Shown piece by piece: positions 61,022 to 64,000 of a stretch of DNA of 64,000 bases. The position numbers and the translations under genes are program-made. Location of the stretch: contig JBKQSP010000068.1 of assembly GCA_052143575.1 (NCBI GenBank), positions 21,190 to 85,189 of the forward strand. Reading direction: 5' to 3'. The notes beneath the pieces are model-generated. The model was not told the DNA's origin. It searched no databases and saw only the letters and a program-made list of their open reading frames with translations. Numbering within the stretch: the first letter of the stretch is position 1; each line of letters opens with the position of its first letter. This DNA is from JAKACA01 sp052143575 (GTDB taxonomy: Bacteria > Actinomycetota > Acidimicrobiia > Acidimicrobiales > Bog-793).

Positions 61022-62731
61022 GTGGCGATACCCCAGAAGTGGACTGCTCTCTGTCTGGCCACCCTCGGCGTGGTGATGGTGACCATCAACCAGTCGATCC
61101 TGCTCATCTCGCTGCCCGACATGTTCCGGGGCATCCACCTCAACCCCCTCGCCCCTTCCAACGTGTCCTACTTCTTGTGGGTGTTGATGGGGTTCCTGTT
61201 GGTGACGGCGGTCCTGGTCGTGAGCCTCGGCCGGGTCGGCGACATCTATGGCCGGGCTCGGATGTTCAACCTCGGCTTCGCGGTGTTCACGCTCTTTTCC
61301 ATCCTGCTGTCCGCCAGCTTCATGACGGGGGTGCCAGGCGTTCTGTGGATCATCGTGCTGCGGGTCTTCCAGGGAGTCGGTGGGGCGTTGCTGTTCGCTA
61401 ACTCGAGTGCCATCATCACCGACGCCTTCCCGCCCGGCGAGCGGGGCCGGGCTATGGGGATCAACGGGGTCGGCGCGGTGAGCGGCTCGTTCCTCGGCCT
61501 CATCCTGGGCGGCGTACTGGCCCCGATCGAATGGCGGCTGGTGTTCATGGTGTCGGTGCCCTTCGGGCTGGTGGGCACGATCTGGGGCTACCGGCGCCTC
61601 CGGGACACTGGCGTGCGGGTCGTCGCCAAGATCGACTGGATCGGTAACGCCACGTTTGCGATCGGGCTGGTCGCCTTGCTCACCGGCATCGTGTACTCGC
61701 TCCTTCCCTACGGTGGGCATCCCACGGGCTGGACGAACCCCTGGGTCCTGGCCGGCGTGTTCGGGGGTATCGCGGTTCTCTCCTTGTTCGTGTGGGTCGA
61801 GACGAAGGTGCCCGCCCCAATGTTCCACCTGGAGCTGTTCCGGATCAGGGCGTTCGTCATGGGCAACGTCGCCGGACTGATGGCGGCGCTCGGTCGGGGC
61901 GGGCTGCAGTTCATGCTCGTCATCTGGCTGCAGGGGATTTGGCTACCCCAGCACGGCTACAGCTTTGACCGGACCCCGCTGTGGGCCGGTATCTACATGA
62001 TCCCGCTCACGCTCGGATTCTTCCTCGGCCCGCTCTCCGGCCACTTGTCGGACCGTTACGGTTCGAGGTTCTTGACCAGTCTCGGCTTGGCCCTGTCGGG
62101 ATTGACGTTCCTGCTGATCGAGTTGCTGCCCATGAACTTCACCTACCTGTGGTTCGCCCTCCTCCTCTTCCTGTTCGGGATGGGCATGGGCCTCTTCTTC
62201 TCACCGAACCAGGCCGCGATCATGAACAGCCTCCCCCCGGATCAGCGCGGAGGCGGCGCCGGCATGACCATGACCTTCTTCAACTCGGCCACCGTGCTGT
62301 CCATGGGCCTGTTCTTCACGATCGTGACCCTCGGCTTGGCGGCCGAGCTACCGTCCCACATGTTCAACGGGCTGACGGCCGCAGGCATCAATCCGGCCGC
62401 GGCTCACCTTGTGGCGAACGAGCCGCCTATCGGCAGCCTCTTCTCCGCCTTCCTCGGCTACAACCCCATCCAGGAATTGCTCGGCCCGACAGGCGCCCTG
62501 CAGCACCTGCCTGCCCACCAGGTCGCTTACGTGACGAGCCGGTCTTTCTTCCCGAAGCTCATCGAGCAACCGTTCGCCCATGGGCTGCACCTGGCTTTCG
62601 CCCTTGCCGCCGCCGCGGCGGCCGTCGGCGTGGTTGCGTCTGCCCTGATGGGCCGGCGCTACGTCCACTCCGAGGAGCCGGAGTTCGACGAGGCAATCAA
62701 AGACGTAGCGGCGGCGACCCTCCAAGCCTGA
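61022..62731 (+). CDS. MFS transporter, DHA2-like (14 membrane segments)
   Basis: 569 aa from a GTG at 61022. About fourteen hydrophobic segments; family pieces are TINQSILLISLPDMFRG, RVGDIYGRARMFNLG (loop 2-3) and FANSSAIITDAFPPGERG. The drug:H+ antiporter-2 group exports drugs or lipids. The external loop before the last segment is long (about 60 residues). Substrate unknown. Confidence 0.88.
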   Translation: MAIPQKWTALCLATLGVVMVTINQSILLISLPDMFRGIHLNPLAPSNVSYFLWVLMGFLLVTAVLVVSLGRVGDIYGRARMFNLGFAVFTLFSILLSASFMTGVPGVLWIIVLRVFQGVGGALLFANSSAIITDAFPPGERGRAMGINGVGAVSGSFLGLILGGVLAPIEWRLVFMVSVPFGLVGTIWGYRRLRDTGVRVVAKIDWIGNATFAIGLVALLTGIVYSLLPYGGHPTGWTNPWVLAGVFGGIAVLSLFVWVETKVPAPMFHLELFRIRAFVMGNVAGLMAALGRGGLQFMLVIWLQGIWLPQHGYSFDRTPLWAGIYMIPLTLGFFLGPLSGHLSDRYGSRFLTSLGLALSGLTFLLIELLPMNFTYLWFALLLFLFGMGMGLFFSPNQAAIMNSLPPDQRGGGAGMTMTFFNSATVLSMGLFFTIVTLGLAAELPSHMFNGLTAAGINPAAAHLVANEPPIGSLFSAFLGYNPIQELLGPTGALQHLPAHQVAYVTSRSFFPKLIEQPFAHGLHLAFALAAAAAAVGVVASALMGRRYVHSEEPEFDEAIKDVAAATLQA

Positions 62732-62857
62732 CCGATCATTGCTCCACTGGCTGGACGTCGCAGTCGATGTACGGAGGCCGTACCACCCGCTCTACGAACG
62801 CTCGAAGCGGGAGAGTGCCGGCGGGCCACAGAGCAGCATCAGGCAACATCCAAGTGC

Positions 62858-62915
62858 AGTGCCCCGAACGGGATTCGGACGTGTGCTACCACGGTGAAGG
62901 ATTCACGCTCCCGCT
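62858..62915 (-). other. Degenerate 3' half of tRNA-Glu (left copy)
   Basis: On the plus strand CCCCGAACGGGATTCG, then GTGCTACCAC and GTGAAGG, matches the antisense of a tRNA-Glu 3' half (acceptor, T arm, variable loop, part of the anticodon arm). The T stem no longer pairs and the 5' half is absent, so this cannot be a working tRNA. It is in direct orientation to the copy at 63591-63661, on the other side of the GNAT gene. Confidence 0.5.
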
Positions 62916-62945
62916 CCGCAAACCGCGGGCGCTACGGTCTCGCTG

Positions 62946-63578
62946 GTGGAACAGGTGCAGTCGCTCGGGCTCAGCGAAGTCGCTCCGGCGGCGGCCCTCA
63001 TCGCACGGGCGTTCGACGAGGACCCGCTGAACGCCCACTTCTACCCAGATGCCGCCGACCGAGCGCGGCTAGCGCCGTCGATGTTCGAGGCGATCGTGCG
63101 CTACGACGTGCTCTATGGCCAGGTCGACCGCCTCGTCGACTTCACGGCCCTCGCGGCGTGGCGCGTCCCGGTCGGCTCGGAGGAGACGCCAGAGAAGCTG
63201 GCGCGGGCGGGTTTCGCCGACCTTCCTGGCGATGTTCCCCTCGGCGCGTTCGACGCCGTATTCGCTGCCATAGCGGCTGCCACCGAGAAAGTCGCCCCGG
63301 AGCCTCATTGGCATCTGGAAGTCCTCGCCGTCGACCCCGCCTGTCAGGGATGTGGACTCGGGACCGTTCTTCTGCAGCATGGGCTGAGCCGGGCGCACGC
63401 CGGGGGGCATCCGGTCCTCCTCGAGACCTTCGCGCCTCGGACCGTCCCTTTTTACCGTCGCCACGGCTTCGAGGTCATTGTCGATGACGTCGAGTCGACC
63501 TACGGCCTTCGCTACTGGGTACTTCGCCACGTGCCGCGGGTAACGCCGGCGGGCTCGTCACCGCACGAAGTGGGTTGA
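62946..63578 (+). CDS. GNAT family N-acetyltransferase
   Basis: 210 aa from a GTG at 62946. N-terminal LSEVAPAAALIARAFDEDPL, the acetyl-CoA loop in EVLAVDPACQGCGLGTVLLQ (a Q/R-x-x-G-x-G/A variant), and the C-terminal VPFYRRHGFEVI. A cytoplasmic acetyltransferase with unknown substrate, in a group including small-molecule and drug acetylases. It is bracketed by two tRNA-Glu-like remnants, which may mean it arrived on or was carried by an integrated element. Confidence 0.88.
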   Translation: MEQVQSLGLSEVAPAAALIARAFDEDPLNAHFYPDAADRARLAPSMFEAIVRYDVLYGQVDRLVDFTALAAWRVPVGSEETPEKLARAGFADLPGDVPLGAFDAVFAAIAAATEKVAPEPHWHLEVLAVDPACQGCGLGTVLLQHGLSRAHAGGHPVLLETFAPRTVPFYRRHGFEVIVDDVESTYGLRYWVLRHVPRVTPAGSSPHEVG

Positions 63579-63590
63579 GGCCTGCTCTAC

Positions 63591-63661
63591 GAGCACCCCA
63601 ACGGGATTCGAACCCGTGCCGCCACCTTGAAAGGGTGGCTGGTTCACCGCTCCAGAGTGCT
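63591..63661 (-). other. tRNA-Glu(UUC)-like sequence with abnormal 5' half (right copy)
   Basis: Read on the minus strand, the 3' half is a good tRNA-Glu: anticodon arm CCACC-CTTTCAA-GGTGG (anticodon TTC), T arm ACGGG-TTCGAAT-CCCGT. The 5' half differs from tRNA-Glu. A cloverleaf can still be drawn with acceptor arms AGCACTC and GGGTGCT (one G-T pair) and a three-pair D stem TGG/CCA, but without bases 8-9 and with two extra bases between T stem and acceptor. A degenerate or rearranged tRNA is the best reading; an attachment-site remnant is the alternative. Confidence 0.5.
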
Positions 63662-64000
63662 GAGCTGGGCTTTCCGTGCATCGGCCGGACCCTTTGCAGT
63701 GCCGGCGGATGCCTGCAGCTGAAAGTCGGTTGGCGGAATGTTGGCGGATAAGTTTCGGATCGCAGCGGCAAGGGGCACCGTGGCTGCGGTGACCTGGGTT
63801 GGCGCAGGCACCCGCCCGACGCTTTGTTCGGCGACTAGGACCCTGTTGGACAAAGCCCTTTCGGGCCGAGCGTGGTCGGCGTAGCCTCGTCCCGGGTCCT
63901 CGGGGGTAAGCCCGCACCGAAGAGCCGGGGTTGAGGGTGAGAACCGGCCGCGCTGGTAGGTCTTTCGACCATAGGTGTCGTTCCCTCCTTGGGACGCTCC
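63662..64000. other. No supported gene at the right edge
   Basis: About 340 bp follow the tRNA-like sequence to the window end. A nine-base direct repeat, GTTGGCGGA, occurs at 63729-63737 and 63740-63748. A 69-codon minus-strand frame (63853-63644, TTG start) ends at the tRNA-like element but has no recognisable product. Confidence 0.5.

Noticed and set aside
63591..63661. Ordinary functional tRNA-Glu
   Set aside because: The 5' half does not match tRNA-Glu and the arm linkers are shifted by two bases, so it is not called as a normal tRNA.

Overview
The window is high-GC, densely coded DNA with frequent GTG starts. Its family content points to an actinobacterium: DUF2510, DUF5995, a PrmC-related methyltransferase with the VPYVP variant, a MoxR/DUF58 block, secreted proteins with GYW-type repeats, and an archaeal/eukaryal-type ProS. 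My best guess is a soil or sediment member of the Acidimicrobiia, but this is an inference from gene families; there is no rRNA or phylogenetic marker set here. No IS element, CRISPR array or complete prophage was seen.

Left part (1-15.8 kb). A minus-strand sppA protease is followed by 2.7 kb of decayed sequence (about 2.1-4.8 kb): a 5'-truncated ClpC N-domain, a class III adenylate cyclase whose N-terminus is frameshifted twice, a shattered LuxR/AAA-type ATPase, and a short coding module present twice as a direct repeat. Then come a secreted WNG/WAVG-repeat protein, a bifunctional formiminotransferase-cyclodeaminase, a phosphotransferase, a secreted penicillin-acylase-type Ntn hydrolase, and a minus-strand cell-envelope group (zinc-ribbon membrane protein, repeat-SGNH hydrolase, polytopic membrane protein).

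Middle (15.8-30 kb). Small hypothetical genes, a CoA-disulfide reductase/rhodanese fusion with a CsoR/CstR-like operator, a secreted GH44 glucanase, DUF1330, a membrane GGDEF-EAL protein beside a P450, an Rrf2 regulator (divergent from the P450) overlapping a GH3 enzyme, a DUF2510 protein, a PadR regulator with a perfect palindrome upstream, and a GT39-type glycosyltransferase.

30-43 kb. A recognisable membrane module (RDD, SpoIIM, DUF58, MoxR ATPase, DUF4350, DUF4129, Pro-rich membrane protein) is followed by housekeeping genes: proS, asd, aspartate kinase and two cyclophilins.

43-57 kb. MFS exporter, acyl-ACP thioesterase, PrmC-like methyltransferase, secreted hypotheticals, a universal stress protein, a DUF5995 protein, a very large secreted sedolisin (S53) protease with TIG and FnIII domains, and an ABC-2 exporter pair. 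Three broken genes lie between them: a GNAT C-terminal half, an ECF sigma factor cut off after region 2, and an AraC HTH C-terminus directly behind the protease stop.

57-64 kb. The most unusual gene is a retron-like reverse transcriptase with intact catalytic boxes but non-canonical retron signature motifs. It has a single-base frameshift near its C-terminus and a hairpin-rich region in front. Two alpha/beta hydrolases, an MFS transporter and a GNAT acetyltransferase follow. The GNAT gene is flanked by two directly repeated, degenerate 3' halves of a tRNA-Glu, which suggests an old integration site or decayed tRNA copies.
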